Positions 7,156 through 15,464 are shown, counted from the stretch's first letter. The stretch: 17,828 nt of DNA from Bacteroidales bacterium (GCA_900771035.1 CAAGML010000062.1:1-17828); one strand, 5' to 3'. Translations and numbers: made by a program. The notes: generated by a model not told the origin, from the sequence alone.

Positions 7156-9819
7156 TTAGCTCTTATTCTTTTTCGAGGCATCATCATCCTCGTCATGGTA
7201 ATACTTATCATTTGCCTGATAATACTTACCACCGTCATGCTTGTAGTAATGACTGCCGTAACCATAGCCGTAAGAATAACCATAACCGTATTTTCCACCG
7301 CCATAGTAATAGCCATTCTTGTATTTACCAATTCCGAGGATACTTGTGCGCCTTGGAATTGGCACATCGTTGAGGACTGTGCAGACATTCTCAACCTTAT
7401 CCTCACGAATCTGCTGCACGAAGTTACGGAAGAACTTCTTGTTGGTCTTGAGCGCACGCACAACAAGGAGATTGACATCCGCACGTTTCATCATCTCCAT
7501 AGCGTCTGAGACAAGACCGAGAGGCGAAGTATCTACAATTAAGTAGTCATAGCGTTTGCGAAGTTCCTCAAGAATCTCAGTCATCTTCTCAGATCTGATT
7601 AACTCGGCGGAATTGAGAGGCACGACACCTGAAGGAAGGAAATGGAAACCCAAACGCTCATCGTCAGTGACAATCACCTCGTCAAGCTCCGCATCACCGA
7701 TAAGTACGTGAACAAGGCCTTTTTCGTTTCGTCTTCCCAACAGTTTGGTGATAGAAGGGTTACGCAAGTCCATATCCACAAGCAACACCCTGTCGGAAAT
7801 CATCGTGTATATACCTGCCAGGTTAAGAGAGACAGAGGTCTTTCCATCGCCAGACTCGTAAGAAGTGATAACGGTAAGTATGTCTTTCTTACGCTGGGCA
7901 TAAAGCTCTATACGGCTACGCAAGAGACGGTAACGTTCGGTGAATACAGAGCGTTTGCTCTTGGTTGACACCACCAGGTCCTTACGGTCGGTATGAAGAA
8001 TAGAAGATATTACAGGGAAAGAAGAGTTACGGATAACGTCATCCTCACTGCTTATCTTATTGTCAAGAAGGGTGATTAGAATCACATAGCCCGCAGGAAT
8101 GAGAAGTCCAATGAGGAAACATATCAGATAAACCATCATCTTATCCTTGCTGTTGACAGGCGAAAGAGATGTACGTGCGGTCTGTATGATTTTGTCGTCA
8201 GGGACGTTTGACGCCATGATAATCTGAACCTCGGAACGTTTCTGAAGCAGGAAAGTATAGTAGTTGTCGCTGATTTTGTAGGCACGCTCATAGTTTACCA
8301 TCTCGAACTCCTTGTCAGGAAGCGACTTGAGGTCAGCCATAACAGTCGCATATTCTTTGTCGAAAGCCTTACGCTCCATATTATGAACCTTACGGACGTT
8401 CTTGATGACCTCAAGGAGAGTCTGACGAATCTCGTTCATACGTTTTGAATATCTCTCATACTGAGGGTTCTTCACACCAATATCGCTGCGTTTCTGCTGA
8501 AGTTCATTGAACTGCGACACAAGTTCGAGGAGCGTAGGGTCAGCCACACCGATTGACGATGGGGCGACAAGTTTCTCATCCATTACCGTACGTGTCAGAT
8601 AATTGGAGAGAGACTCGAAATAGGCATCTTTCAGAGAGAGTTCTGAGCGACGGGTGTCAAGTTCATTGAGTTTCGTCGAGACCTGACCAGAGTAAGAGGT
8701 TACATCCACAAGTTGGTTGGATATACGATACTGACGCAAACGTGCCTCGGAGTAGGTAAGTGAATCTGAGAGTGAAACTAACTGTGCGTTGATAAAGTCG
8801 ATGGTGCGGACAGACTCCTCATTTTTCTCTTCAAGGTTGGCGTTGAGGTACTCATTAGTAAGGGCATTAAGGAAATCACGGTCACGTTGACTATCAGGAC
8901 TTGTCAGCTGAAGGCATGCCACCGTTGACATTTCCTGCTTTGAGCCAAGGAACTGAAGCGAGAGTCGTTCGAAAAACTCATCCTCAAGAGACTCCATGCT
9001 GCGGAGAACAAAGAAAAAGTCCTGTTGGTCAGGCATGATGTATTTCTTTTCGACCACAATGGCAAAGAGACTGCACTCAATTTTCTGACCATAATTTGCC
9101 TGAATAGGTTTGAACGAGCTTGCGAACTTCTCCATTCGTTTGTCGAAGACATCCTCAATATGAATCCTGAAAGTGTTATCGTTAACAGGCTCAAAACGGT
9201 ACTCGAAACAATATGCGTCAGGCGACACCTCTATTTGTTCAATCTTGACAGGCTCTGAGCCATAAAGACTTGCGTTTTTGAATTTTCCTTTCTGATAAAA
9301 GTCAATGCCAAATGGCAGTTTCTGCAAAGTGCGGTTAATCATGTTGTAGGAACCCATCACGATTAACTGGTTGTTGTTATTTGACGAAGAATAATGGTTG
9401 CCTATAAGGCTCTGCATCACTCCCAAGTCAGAACCTCCCTTGTCATCGACAAGCACCTGAGCCTCGGTGGTATAGGAAGGTTTCCACTTGCGGTTAATCA
9501 GGAAGCCGGCACTCATTGCGACAATGATGGCGATGACGAAAAGATACCATTTGCTGAGCATTCGCATTGCCCACTCTAAGTAATTGATACCGCCATTCTG
9601 CTGAGCGTTCTGAGGAACGTTCACATTGTTTCCGTATGGCTGCTGACCGTTTATGTAAGAGCCGTTGCCCGTAGTGTAACCAGTTGTGTAGCTTCCGCCG
9701 GTGGTATAGTTTCCGCCGGAGGTGTAATAACCGCCAGAGGTGTAGCCATCGCCGTAATAACGACCTGCACCGTTAGTGTAATTGCTGTAGTACTTGTTTT
9801 TATCTTCTTTTTCACTCAT
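7156..9819 (-). CDS. Wzc-like polysaccharide co-polymerase and tyrosine autokinase
   Basis: The 887-aa product is an inner-membrane bacterial tyrosine kinase controlling polysaccharide chain length and export. Order: Tyr/Gly-rich cytosolic N-tail (1-75, 13 Tyr in the first 62 residues), TM1 (about 91-109), periplasmic Wzz-like region with long helical stretch (about 320-530), TM2 (561-585), then the BY-kinase domain. Kinase motifs are Walker A ESGDGKTS (655-662, Lys660), Walker A' VLLVDMD (678-684) and Walker B YLIVD (Asp763). The C-tail holds 16 Tyr between 833 and 874, the usual autophosphorylation cluster. It starts 9 nt after the second wza-like gene. No matching phosphatase, flippase or glycosyltransferase is in the window. 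The N-terminal Tyr repeats are unusual for the family. Confidence 0.95.
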   Translation of the reverse strand: MSEKEDKNKYYSNYTNGAGRYYGDGYTSGGYYTSGGNYTTGGSYTTGYTTGNGSYINGQQPYGNNVNVPQNAQQNGGINYLEWAMRMLSKWYLFVIAIIVAMSAGFLINRKWKPSYTTEAQVLVDDKGGSDLGVMQSLIGNHYSSSNNNNQLIVMGSYNMINRTLQKLPFGIDFYQKGKFKNASLYGSEPVKIEQIEVSPDAYCFEYRFEPVNDNTFRIHIEDVFDKRMEKFASSFKPIQANYGQKIECSLFAIVVEKKYIMPDQQDFFFVLRSMESLEDEFFERLSLQFLGSKQEMSTVACLQLTSPDSQRDRDFLNALTNEYLNANLEEKNEESVRTIDFINAQLVSLSDSLTYSEARLRQYRISNQLVDVTSYSGQVSTKLNELDTRRSELSLKDAYFESLSNYLTRTVMDEKLVAPSSIGVADPTLLELVSQFNELQQKRSDIGVKNPQYERYSKRMNEIRQTLLEVIKNVRKVHNMERKAFDKEYATVMADLKSLPDKEFEMVNYERAYKISDNYYTFLLQKRSEVQIIMASNVPDDKIIQTARTSLSPVNSKDKMMVYLICFLIGLLIPAGYVILITLLDNKISSEDDVIRNSSFPVISSILHTDRKDLVVSTKSKRSVFTERYRLLRSRIELYAQRKKDILTVITSYESGDGKTSVSLNLAGIYTMISDRVLLVDMDLRNPSITKLLGRRNEKGLVHVLIGDAELDEVIVTDDERLGFHFLPSGVVPLNSAELIRSEKMTEILEELRKRYDYLIVDTSPLGLVSDAMEMMKRADVNLLVVRALKTNKKFFRNFVQQIREDKVENVCTVLNDVPIPRRTSILGIGKYKNGYYYGGGKYGYGYSYGYGYGSHYYKHDGGKYYQANDKYYHDEDDDASKKNKS

Positions 9820-9828
9820 AATTCATCA

Positions 9829-10590
9829 TTATTTAAATACGTTCCATATTGAGACTAACAGGCTCAGAGATGAACTGACCAAACCTATGAAAGAGGTATA
9901 GGAAGAGACAGCCCAGAACCTGCGTTTTGAGACATCAAGATAGATTACGTCGTTAGGGTAGATGTAGTAGTACTTAGAGTCGATGATTGACTTTGAGCGG
10001 ATGTCGAACTCGGCGATTTTAGTGCCTTCAGGGGTTTTTCGGAGGATTTTCACTTTTGAGAAATCGGCAGTCTCGTTGATTCCTCCACAGAGCGCAAGTG
10101 CCTGATAAATTGTCAGACGTTCCTTGTACATTGAATAATAGCCACGCCCTGCGTCACCTATGACACAGAAAGTCGCAGTGGCAAGGGCAAGCTTGACATT
10201 GGCGTCAGGGACATACTCTTTTAATAATGTGTCGAGATGTTGCTCTGCCTCATAGAGCGTCATACCCTCAAGTTTGACGTTCGGCAGGAACGGAAGGTCG
10301 GCTGTACCGTCCTCGAATATACGGTAGGTGTATGAACCAGTATTAGAAGATGAGTAACCAGTACCGTTCTGAGCAGGCGAGAGAAGTCTGGCGGTTGCAA
10401 GGTCGGTAGTTACGACACGCATCATCACCTCGTCGTTCTTCTGAAGTCTGTACTCGTGATAGAGAGCCGAATCGTATGTAGGGAGGTTGTCGCGTTCCTG
10501 AATGAGTCCGACACGACGTGTTGTGTAGCAGGCTGTCAGGGAGATTGCCGCCAACAAGATGATGCAATATTTAAGCGAACGTGTGAACAT
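9829..10590 (-). CDS. Wza-like polysaccharide export lipoprotein (second copy)
   Basis: The 253-aa product has a lipoprotein signal ending SLTAC (Cys21), a polysaccharide export domain starting near YRLQKNDEV, and a downstream SLBB-like segment containing GDAGRGYYSMYKERLTIYQAL. Near its end FDIRSKSIIDSKYYY leads to PNDVIYLDV, followed by a hydrophobic C-terminal segment comparable to the membrane-spanning helix of Wza. Wza-type proteins form outer-membrane channels for capsule or exopolysaccharide. ATG 10588-10590 follows the upstream gene's TAA after a single base, so translation is coupled. The longer frame to 10725 lies inside the upstream gene and is rejected. Confidence 0.93.
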   Translation of the reverse strand: MFTRSLKYCIILLAAISLTACYTTRRVGLIQERDNLPTYDSALYHEYRLQKNDEVMMRVVTTDLATARLLSPAQNGTGYSSSNTGSYTYRIFEDGTADLPFLPNVKLEGMTLYEAEQHLDTLLKEYVPDANVKLALATATFCVIGDAGRGYYSMYKERLTIYQALALCGGINETADFSKVKILRKTPEGTKIAEFDIRSKSIIDSKYYYIYPNDVIYLDVSKRRFWAVSSYTSFIGLVSSSLSLLVSIWNVFK

Positions 10591-10591
10591 A

Positions 10592-11413
10592 TTATTTGGT
10601 AGCCTCCATGATTGAGTTAACAATAGAATAGACGAAAAGACCGAAAGAAACGGTTGACATAGTGAGCGAGATGACACTCGTGACATGGTCAGCACCCATG
10701 ACTTTCGCATCTGAGAAAGGAACATAGATTACGTCGTTTGGCTGGACGTAGTAGAACTCTGAGTCAATGATTGAGCGTGTACGGATGTCGAATGTCTTGA
10801 CGACTGTACCGTTCTCTGTTTTACGGATAATCTGAATCTTGGAACGGCGGGAGTATGTTTTCAGGTCGCCGGTCATCGCCAATGCCTCAAATATTGTCAG
10901 TTTCTCCTTCGGAATGACATACTTGCCGCTACGTGCCTCGCCAAGCACAGAGAAGGAACGGTTGGCCAGACGGACATCGACGGAGTAGCCAGTAAGCATA
11001 TCCGTAAGTTTCTCCTCAAGGAGCAGCTTTACATCACGAGTTGTTTTTCCCGTAACCTTCAGTCTGCCAATGAACGGATACTCTATACAATCATCCTCGC
11101 CAACAAGATATAGGAAAAGACGCGATGAGGCATTATCAGACGAGAATATACCTGATGTAGAACTATTATTAAGGTACATAAAGCCATTGAACATTTGCAT
11201 CATATCCTCGTCAAGAGCCGAGAGATAGACATAGAGGTAGTCGCCACGCTGCAATTTGTAGTCAGCAAAATCGAGAGTGTCGTTGTATTTAGGCAAATCA
11301 TCGCGCACCTGAAGATAATTTATCTTTTTGGAGAAGACACACGATGACAGCAATACCGCAGTGAATACGGTAATTACCAACATCTTAAGTAAACATTTCC
11401 CCTGAATCCCCAT
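10592..11413 (-). CDS. Wza-like polysaccharide export lipoprotein (first copy)
   Basis: The 273-aa product has a lipoprotein signal ending LLSSC (Cys25), then YLQVRDDLPKY and YKLQRGDYLYVYLSALD of the polysaccharide export domain. A middle GEARSGKYVIPKEKLTIFEAL, FDIRTRSIIDSEFYY, PNDVIYVPF and a hydrophobic C-terminal tail follow. It is clearly paralogous to the next gene, matching motif by motif. It is the first gene of the export operon, about 25 nt from the -7 element at 11441-11449. ATG 11411-11413 is chosen because in-frame starts upstream would precede the signal peptide and the promoter. Confidence 0.93.
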   Translation of the reverse strand: MGIQGKCLLKMLVITVFTAVLLSSCVFSKKINYLQVRDDLPKYNDTLDFADYKLQRGDYLYVYLSALDEDMMQMFNGFMYLNNSSTSGIFSSDNASSRLFLYLVGEDDCIEYPFIGRLKVTGKTTRDVKLLLEEKLTDMLTGYSVDVRLANRSFSVLGEARSGKYVIPKEKLTIFEALAMTGDLKTYSRRSKIQIIRKTENGTVVKTFDIRTRSIIDSEFYYVQPNDVIYVPFSDAKVMGADHVTSVISLTMSTVSFGLFVYSIVNSIMEATK

Positions 11414-11440
11414 ATTGAACCTTTGAATATATTTGAGGTT

Positions 11441-11472
11441 GCAAATATAGTACTTTTTTTTGAGACGGCAAA
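11441..11472 (-). promoter_or_regulatory. Promoter of the polysaccharide export operon
   Basis: Minus strand: TATATTTGC (11441-11449) with TTTG (11469-11472) 19 nt upstream, separated by a run of eight A. The match to the Bacteroidetes -33/-7 pattern is good. Confidence 0.8.
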
Positions 11473-11535
11473 GGAAAAAACGGATTATTTTTTTGGAAAT
11501 TTGAAGATAGTATTTTCTGAGTTTGTGAAGGCAGC

Positions 11536-11606
11536 TAACAGAGTGTATATAGGTCAGAGTTACGTCTATGGTTTGCATGGGCTACGTCTTAGGGGTGTGC
11601 TGTATT
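11536..11606 (+). repeat. Dispersed intergenic repeat, copy 2
   Basis: It aligns without gaps to 142-212, with an identical 24-nt core at 11561-11584. It sits about 65 bp upstream of the export-operon promoter. Read on the plus strand it gives YVYGLHGLRLRG without a stop in this copy, but the other copy is interrupted, so it is probably not coding. Confidence 0.7.
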
Positions 11607-11711
11607 AGTTGAACTTGCAAAGCAATGTTAACAAATAAGAGACAAATACATAAATTAAGTTAATGTTGAAATTTTTTCTACGAAAATAGGATTTATATAC
11701 GAAAAAAGCCG

Positions 11712-11720
11712 TACCTTTGC
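11712..11720 (+). promoter_or_regulatory. -7 element upstream of candidate small RNA
   Basis: TACCTTTGC is an exact match to the strong -7 motif and shares the preceding A-rich context (AAAAAAGCCG) with the tRNA promoter. The -33 element is weak or absent. Confidence 0.65.
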
Positions 11721-11726
11721 ACTGTT

Positions 11727-11793
11727 TTTTATGGTATTAGATTTAAGGTTAATAATTGTGATTTGGGTTGTCGGGAGACAACCCAAATTTTTT
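11727..11793 (+). ncRNA. Candidate small RNA (promoter to terminator, about 70 nt)
   Basis: A consensus -7 element at 11712-11720 is followed within 80 nt by a perfect 12-bp hairpin and T-run, with no gene between. The 5' end is estimated from the -7 position. An open frame from ATG 11731 runs through the terminator and the tRNA promoter and does not look coding. It could be a small RNA or a premature-termination leader. The family is unknown. Confidence 0.45.
11761..11793 (+). terminator. Strong intrinsic terminator of the candidate small RNA
   Basis: ATTTGGGTTGTC (11761-11772) pairs perfectly with GACAACCCAAAT (11777-11788) around a GGGA loop and is followed by five T. The opposite strand has no T-run, so it acts on plus-strand transcripts. 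Confidence 0.85.
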
Positions 11794-11817
11794 CTTGAAA
11801 AAAAGGTAAGATTTTTC

Positions 11818-11850
11818 TTTGCCAGTTCAAAAAAAAGTCGTACCTTTGCA
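11818..11850 (+). promoter_or_regulatory. Promoter of tRNA-Gln
   Basis: TTTG (11818-11821), a 19-nt spacer, then TACCTTTGCA (11841-11850): a near-perfect Bacteroidetes promoter about 28 nt upstream of the mature tRNA 5' end. Confidence 0.85.
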
Positions 11851-11877
11851 GCCGATTTCAGAAGAGAGAAATCGCAT

Positions 11878-11948
11878 TGTGATATGGTGTAATGGTAGCA
11901 CTACAGTTTTTGGTTCTGTCTGTCGAGGTTCGAATCCCCGTATCACAA
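11878..11948 (+). tRNA. tRNA-Gln (anticodon TTG)
   Basis: It folds as a 71-nt cloverleaf. The 7-bp acceptor stem TGTGATA/TATCACA is perfect. The D stem is GTG/CAC, the anticodon loop TTTTGGT carries anticodon TTG (11910-11912), and the T loop is TTCGAAT. The discriminator base is A11948 and CCA is not encoded. Two stem mismatches are present: T.T at the base of the anticodon stem (11907/11915) and A.C in the T stem (11926/11938). It has its own promoter and a terminator 12 nt downstream. Confidence 0.92.
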
Positions 11949-11959
11949 CTAAAGAATTG

Positions 11960-11996
11960 AAAAGCAGTCTTTTATTCATCAAGACTGCTTTTCTGT
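11960..11996 (+). terminator. Terminator of tRNA-Gln
   Basis: AAAAGCAGTCTT (11960-11971) pairs perfectly with AAGACTGCTTTT (11981-11992) around a 9-nt loop; the descending arm itself ends in four T. Confidence 0.75.
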
Positions 11997-11999
11997 TTA

Positions 12000-12114
12000 T
12001 TCGGGGAAATGGTTGATTTTTGATACTCAATCCTCAGTCATCGATTCTCTATAATAGAGTCATTTTTCTCTCATCACGCACACGAAACGTTAAAGAGTCA
12101 TTTTTTCGGGGAAA
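12000..12114 (+). repeat. Paired short direct repeats upstream of the BspA-like gene
   Basis: Two short words occur twice: TTCGGGGAAA at 12000-12009 and 12105-12114, and AGAGTCATTTTT at 12056-12067 and 12094-12105. In the second set the two words are fused end to end. They may be traces of a small local duplication. No gene lies in 11997-12199 before the BspA-like start. Confidence 0.4.
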
Positions 12115-12116
12115 AG

Positions 12117-12150
12117 TTTGGATATTTCAGAAAAAATCGCTACCTTTGCA
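12117..12150 (+). promoter_or_regulatory. Promoter of the BspA-like gene
   Basis: TTTG (12117-12120), a 20-nt spacer, then TACCTTTGCA (12141-12150). The leader to ATG 12200 is about 45 nt and contains no recognisable Shine-Dalgarno. Confidence 0.85.
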
Positions 12151-12199
12151 CCTTTAATACATTATATATTTCTATTAAGCAAAACAAATACGACAATAT

Positions 12200-15100
12200 A
12201 TGAAAAGAGCTTTACTATTAGTGACTTTGCTTGCGTGGGCAATAATGTCGGACGCAAGTGTCGTTATCACAAACAGCCAAGGTGTCGAGATAACTTACGA
12301 CATTGAGGCGAAGGAAAAATATGCCATTGTGCTGCCATCGACCGCCACTCCCTACAAAGGTGTGATTGATATTCCGGAAAGTGTGACCTACGAGGGTGCG
12401 AATTATCCTGTGAAGGTGATTGCGGACAAGGCATTCTACGGCTGCAAATCGCTCACCGCAATCACAATCCCTAAAACCATCACACGCATCGGAGGACATG
12501 CTTTCAAGGGTTGCGCGGGTCTGACAACGGTGAATTACAACGCCACGAACTGCGTCGTAGCCGCTGGAAAAGCGGGGAAAGCGGTCACACCAGCCTTTGA
12601 GGACTGCAAATCTATAACAAATATTAACCTTAGCGCAGATGTCGTCAGCATACCCGAATATATATTCTGGGGGTGCACAGGGGTGACGGAACTGACAATT
12701 CCCGAGCATGTGACCTCTATTGGCGGACGCGCTTTCTGCGACTGCTCAAGCCTGACAAAGGTGAATTTCGAGGCAAGGGCGTGCGAAAGCATGGGTTCAA
12801 ACGTAGGGCCGGCATTCCAAAACACGCAAATCTCGAACGTGGTTTTCGGTCCATACGTAACAAAGATACCAGACAGGGCATTCCAGGGGTGCAACACGCT
12901 GACGCAGATTACAATCCCTGAAGATGTCATCTCGATAGGCGAGGCTGCATTCTACGACTGCCAGAACCTGACCACCGTCAATTTCAACGCCGAGGCTTGC
13001 AACTCTGCCCACAAGGCACACGGAAATCAGGTCGTCACGGCTTTCAACAACCCATATATCAAAAACGTGAACTTCGGACCAAAGGTTCACAATATTCCTA
13101 ATTACATATTCTACGGATGCTCGGGCATCACGGATTTGCAGCTGTCACCATCAACTGAGACTATAGGCGACTGCGCATTCCTGAACTGCTCATCAATACA
13201 GCAAGTCACTATCCCAGAGACAGTAACGTCAATAGGAGGACGAGCCTTCGGCGGTTGCTCAAGCCTGACGACCGTTAACTTCAACGCAATAAACTGCGTC
13301 AACGCAACGACATACGAGCACAACGTACCTGTGCCTGCCTTTGAAAGCTCATCTATCACGACAGTTAACTTCGGCAACAAAGTAACAGTGATTCCTGACA
13401 ACGCATTCTCAAATTGCACAGCGCTGAAAAACATCACAATACCTGCTGACGTGAAGCAGATTGGCGTGAAGGCATTCTTCAACTGCTCGTCCCTGCAAAG
13501 CATCACCATCCCAGAGGGGGTGACATCAATCGGCGGTCTGGCATTCAACGGATGTGCCAACCTTTCCGTGCTTAACTTCAACGCAAAACGCTGCACAGGC
13601 GTAACGAAAGTGGAAAACGGGATAACATACTCGGCATTCCAGGCATGCACAGGCATAAAGAACGTCAACATCGGCGAAGAGGTCGAGATTCTGCCGGAAT
13701 ACATGTTCCAGGGCTGCGCAGGAATAACCAAGATAAACATACCTAAGAGCGTAAAACAGATTGGCAAACATATCTTCGACGGGTGTGAATCGTTAGCTGC
13801 AATCAACTATGATGCAGAGAAATGCGAGATTTTCACTGAACCAGAGCTGAAGAAATCAATTTTCAGTCTTGAGTCGCTGTCGGCAGTGACACTCGGCCCT
13901 GACGTTAAGGAGGTTCCTAACTACGCATTCTCCGGTTGTACAAGACTGGCAGGAATCGTGATACCTGCAAAAACAGAGGTCATCGGCAAATTCGCTTTTC
14001 AGGGATGTACATCTCTGAAGAAAATCGTCATACCAGAGAACGTGAAAAACATCGGCGGAGGTGCATTCATGGGTTGCACATCGCTGACTGACATCACATT
14101 CAACGCTGTGAACTGTATAAATATGAAGTCAATTGAGAAAGGTGTGACTGTGTCAGCATTCATCAACGTACCAGCCACGAAAATCACCATCGGCTCAAAG
14201 GTTGAGCAGATTCCTGACTTCGCATTCTACGGCTGCACGATGACAAAGGAGATTGCGTGGGGAAAAGCATTGCAAAAAATCGGGGCAATGGCATTCGCAC
14301 ATGTGAACATGCTCACGGATCTGACAATCCCAGAGCACATCACTTCAATAGGCGGGGGAGCATTCTCTGACTGCGAAAACCTCACCACTGTTAACTTCAA
14401 TGCAACAAACTGTGCGGCAGCGTTTAATATGTCGTCAGACTCTATCATATACCCATTCGGGGGAAAGAACAAAATCAACGACATAACCTTCGGCAAGAAA
14501 GTTAAAACCATCCCAGAAGGACTGTTTTACGGTTGTGACAAGGTGAAGCTGATTGAAATCACGTCAGCAGTTACTTACATCGGTGCTTTGGCATTTGCCA
14601 ACTGCACGACACTTACCAACGTGTATTTCAACGCCGAGAAATGTGAGACTGCAAGCGGAGTGGTAAAAGGTGTGGTTCACGGTCCATTCGAGGGTTGCAA
14701 CGCACTCGCCGGCGTTACATTTGACGACAAAGCAACCATCATTCCTGCATACGTGTTCAAAGACTGCGGCGCACTAAGACGCGCGGCAATCGGCGAGAAG
14801 AGCAAATGCACTATGATAGGCGCACACGCTTTTGAAAACTGCGTGTCACTGCCAAATATCCGTATTTCTGAATACATTGACGTTGTGGGAGAATATGCGT
14901 TCTACAACACAGGAATAACCAAATTCTCGGTTCATAGCTTCATGAAGGAGATAGGCGTTGGCGCAATCGGAGGATGCAAGAACCTCGCCAACGTGTCATG
15001 CAGGAAAGACAACGACAACTTTGTCCTGAAAGACGGAATGTTGTTCACCAAAGAATTTGACCGCGTGATATTCTGCCCTGCGGGCAAGGCACCTGCAACA

Positions 15101-15460
15101 CTCAATCTTGCTGAGATGCCAATAACAACCATTGACGACGGAGCATTCAAATACTGCACAAACCTTGTGACGGTAACGCTGCCTGGAACAGTAAATTACA
15201 TAGGCAAAGAGGCATTCTTCAACTGCATAAAACTGAAGACATTCTTCATTCCATCAGCCGCAATGCCAACATGTCCTGGACCAATATTCGACAAAAAAGC
15301 CAAGGAAAACGCAGAGTTGAAGGTAGGACCAGGGACAGTAATGACGTACCTGAACCATGAATACTGGAAAGGATTCAAAAATACAGGTGAGACATTTGCG
15401 CCAACATACGAAATCAAGTATGAGTATGACAACTCAGGAGCAGGCAAGAAGAAGAAATAA
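12200..15460 (+). CDS. BspA-like leucine-rich-repeat surface or secreted protein
   Basis: The 1086-aa product begins with a Sec signal peptide (MKRALLLVTLLAWAIMSDAS) and has no lipobox Cys. From about residue 50 to 1030 it is built of LRR_5 (BspA/TpLRR) units of about 23 residues, with the pattern ITIPxxVTSIGxxAFxxCxxL. Nine copies of a distinctive FNAxxC-type insert start at residues 113, 190, 262, 361, 460, 537, 634, 733 and 810. BspA proteins of Tannerella and Prevotella mediate adhesion to host proteins or other bacteria; a similar role here is inference. The tail ends in SGAGKKKK, and I see no recognisable T9SS sorting domain, so anchoring is unclear. It is monocistronic from the 12141 promoter; no intrinsic terminator is obvious after the stop. 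Confidence 0.92.
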   Translation: MKRALLLVTLLAWAIMSDASVVITNSQGVEITYDIEAKEKYAIVLPSTATPYKGVIDIPESVTYEGANYPVKVIADKAFYGCKSLTAITIPKTITRIGGHAFKGCAGLTTVNYNATNCVVAAGKAGKAVTPAFEDCKSITNINLSADVVSIPEYIFWGCTGVTELTIPEHVTSIGGRAFCDCSSLTKVNFEARACESMGSNVGPAFQNTQISNVVFGPYVTKIPDRAFQGCNTLTQITIPEDVISIGEAAFYDCQNLTTVNFNAEACNSAHKAHGNQVVTAFNNPYIKNVNFGPKVHNIPNYIFYGCSGITDLQLSPSTETIGDCAFLNCSSIQQVTIPETVTSIGGRAFGGCSSLTTVNFNAINCVNATTYEHNVPVPAFESSSITTVNFGNKVTVIPDNAFSNCTALKNITIPADVKQIGVKAFFNCSSLQSITIPEGVTSIGGLAFNGCANLSVLNFNAKRCTGVTKVENGITYSAFQACTGIKNVNIGEEVEILPEYMFQGCAGITKINIPKSVKQIGKHIFDGCESLAAINYDAEKCEIFTEPELKKSIFSLESLSAVTLGPDVKEVPNYAFSGCTRLAGIVIPAKTEVIGKFAFQGCTSLKKIVIPENVKNIGGGAFMGCTSLTDITFNAVNCINMKSIEKGVTVSAFINVPATKITIGSKVEQIPDFAFYGCTMTKEIAWGKALQKIGAMAFAHVNMLTDLTIPEHITSIGGGAFSDCENLTTVNFNATNCAAAFNMSSDSIIYPFGGKNKINDITFGKKVKTIPEGLFYGCDKVKLIEITSAVTYIGALAFANCTTLTNVYFNAEKCETASGVVKGVVHGPFEGCNALAGVTFDDKATIIPAYVFKDCGALRRAAIGEKSKCTMIGAHAFENCVSLPNIRISEYIDVVGEYAFYNTGITKFSVHSFMKEIGVGAIGGCKNLANVSCRKDNDNFVLKDGMLFTKEFDRVIFCPAGKAPATLNLAEMPITTIDDGAFKYCTNLVTVTLPGTVNYIGKEAFFNCIKLKTFFIPSAAMPTCPGPIFDKKAKENAELKVGPGTVMTYLNHEYWKGFKNTGETFAPTYEIKYEYDNSGAGKKKK
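12536..14655 (+). repeat. Higher-order repeat array within the BspA-like gene
   Basis: The nine FNAxxC-type modules are spaced 77, 72, 99, 99, 77, 97, 99 and 77 residues apart. That corresponds to superunits of roughly three or four LRR units. DNA-level identity between units is only partial, so the expansion is not very recent. Confidence 0.8.
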
Positions 15461-15464
15461 TAGT

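Noticed and set aside
7044..7509. Overlapping plus-strand open frames of 109 and 137 codons, one hydrophobic
   Set aside because: Antisense to the repetitive Tyr/Gly-rich C-tail of the Wzc-like kinase; the repeat explains the long frame.
11731..11890. Small open frame beginning ATG 11731
   Set aside because: Passes through a strong terminator and the tRNA promoter; composition is not protein-like.
12200..15460. Possible CRISPR-like array or tandem DNA repeat
   Set aside because: Periodicity is at the protein level (LRR units) with imperfect DNA identity and no spacer/repeat structure.
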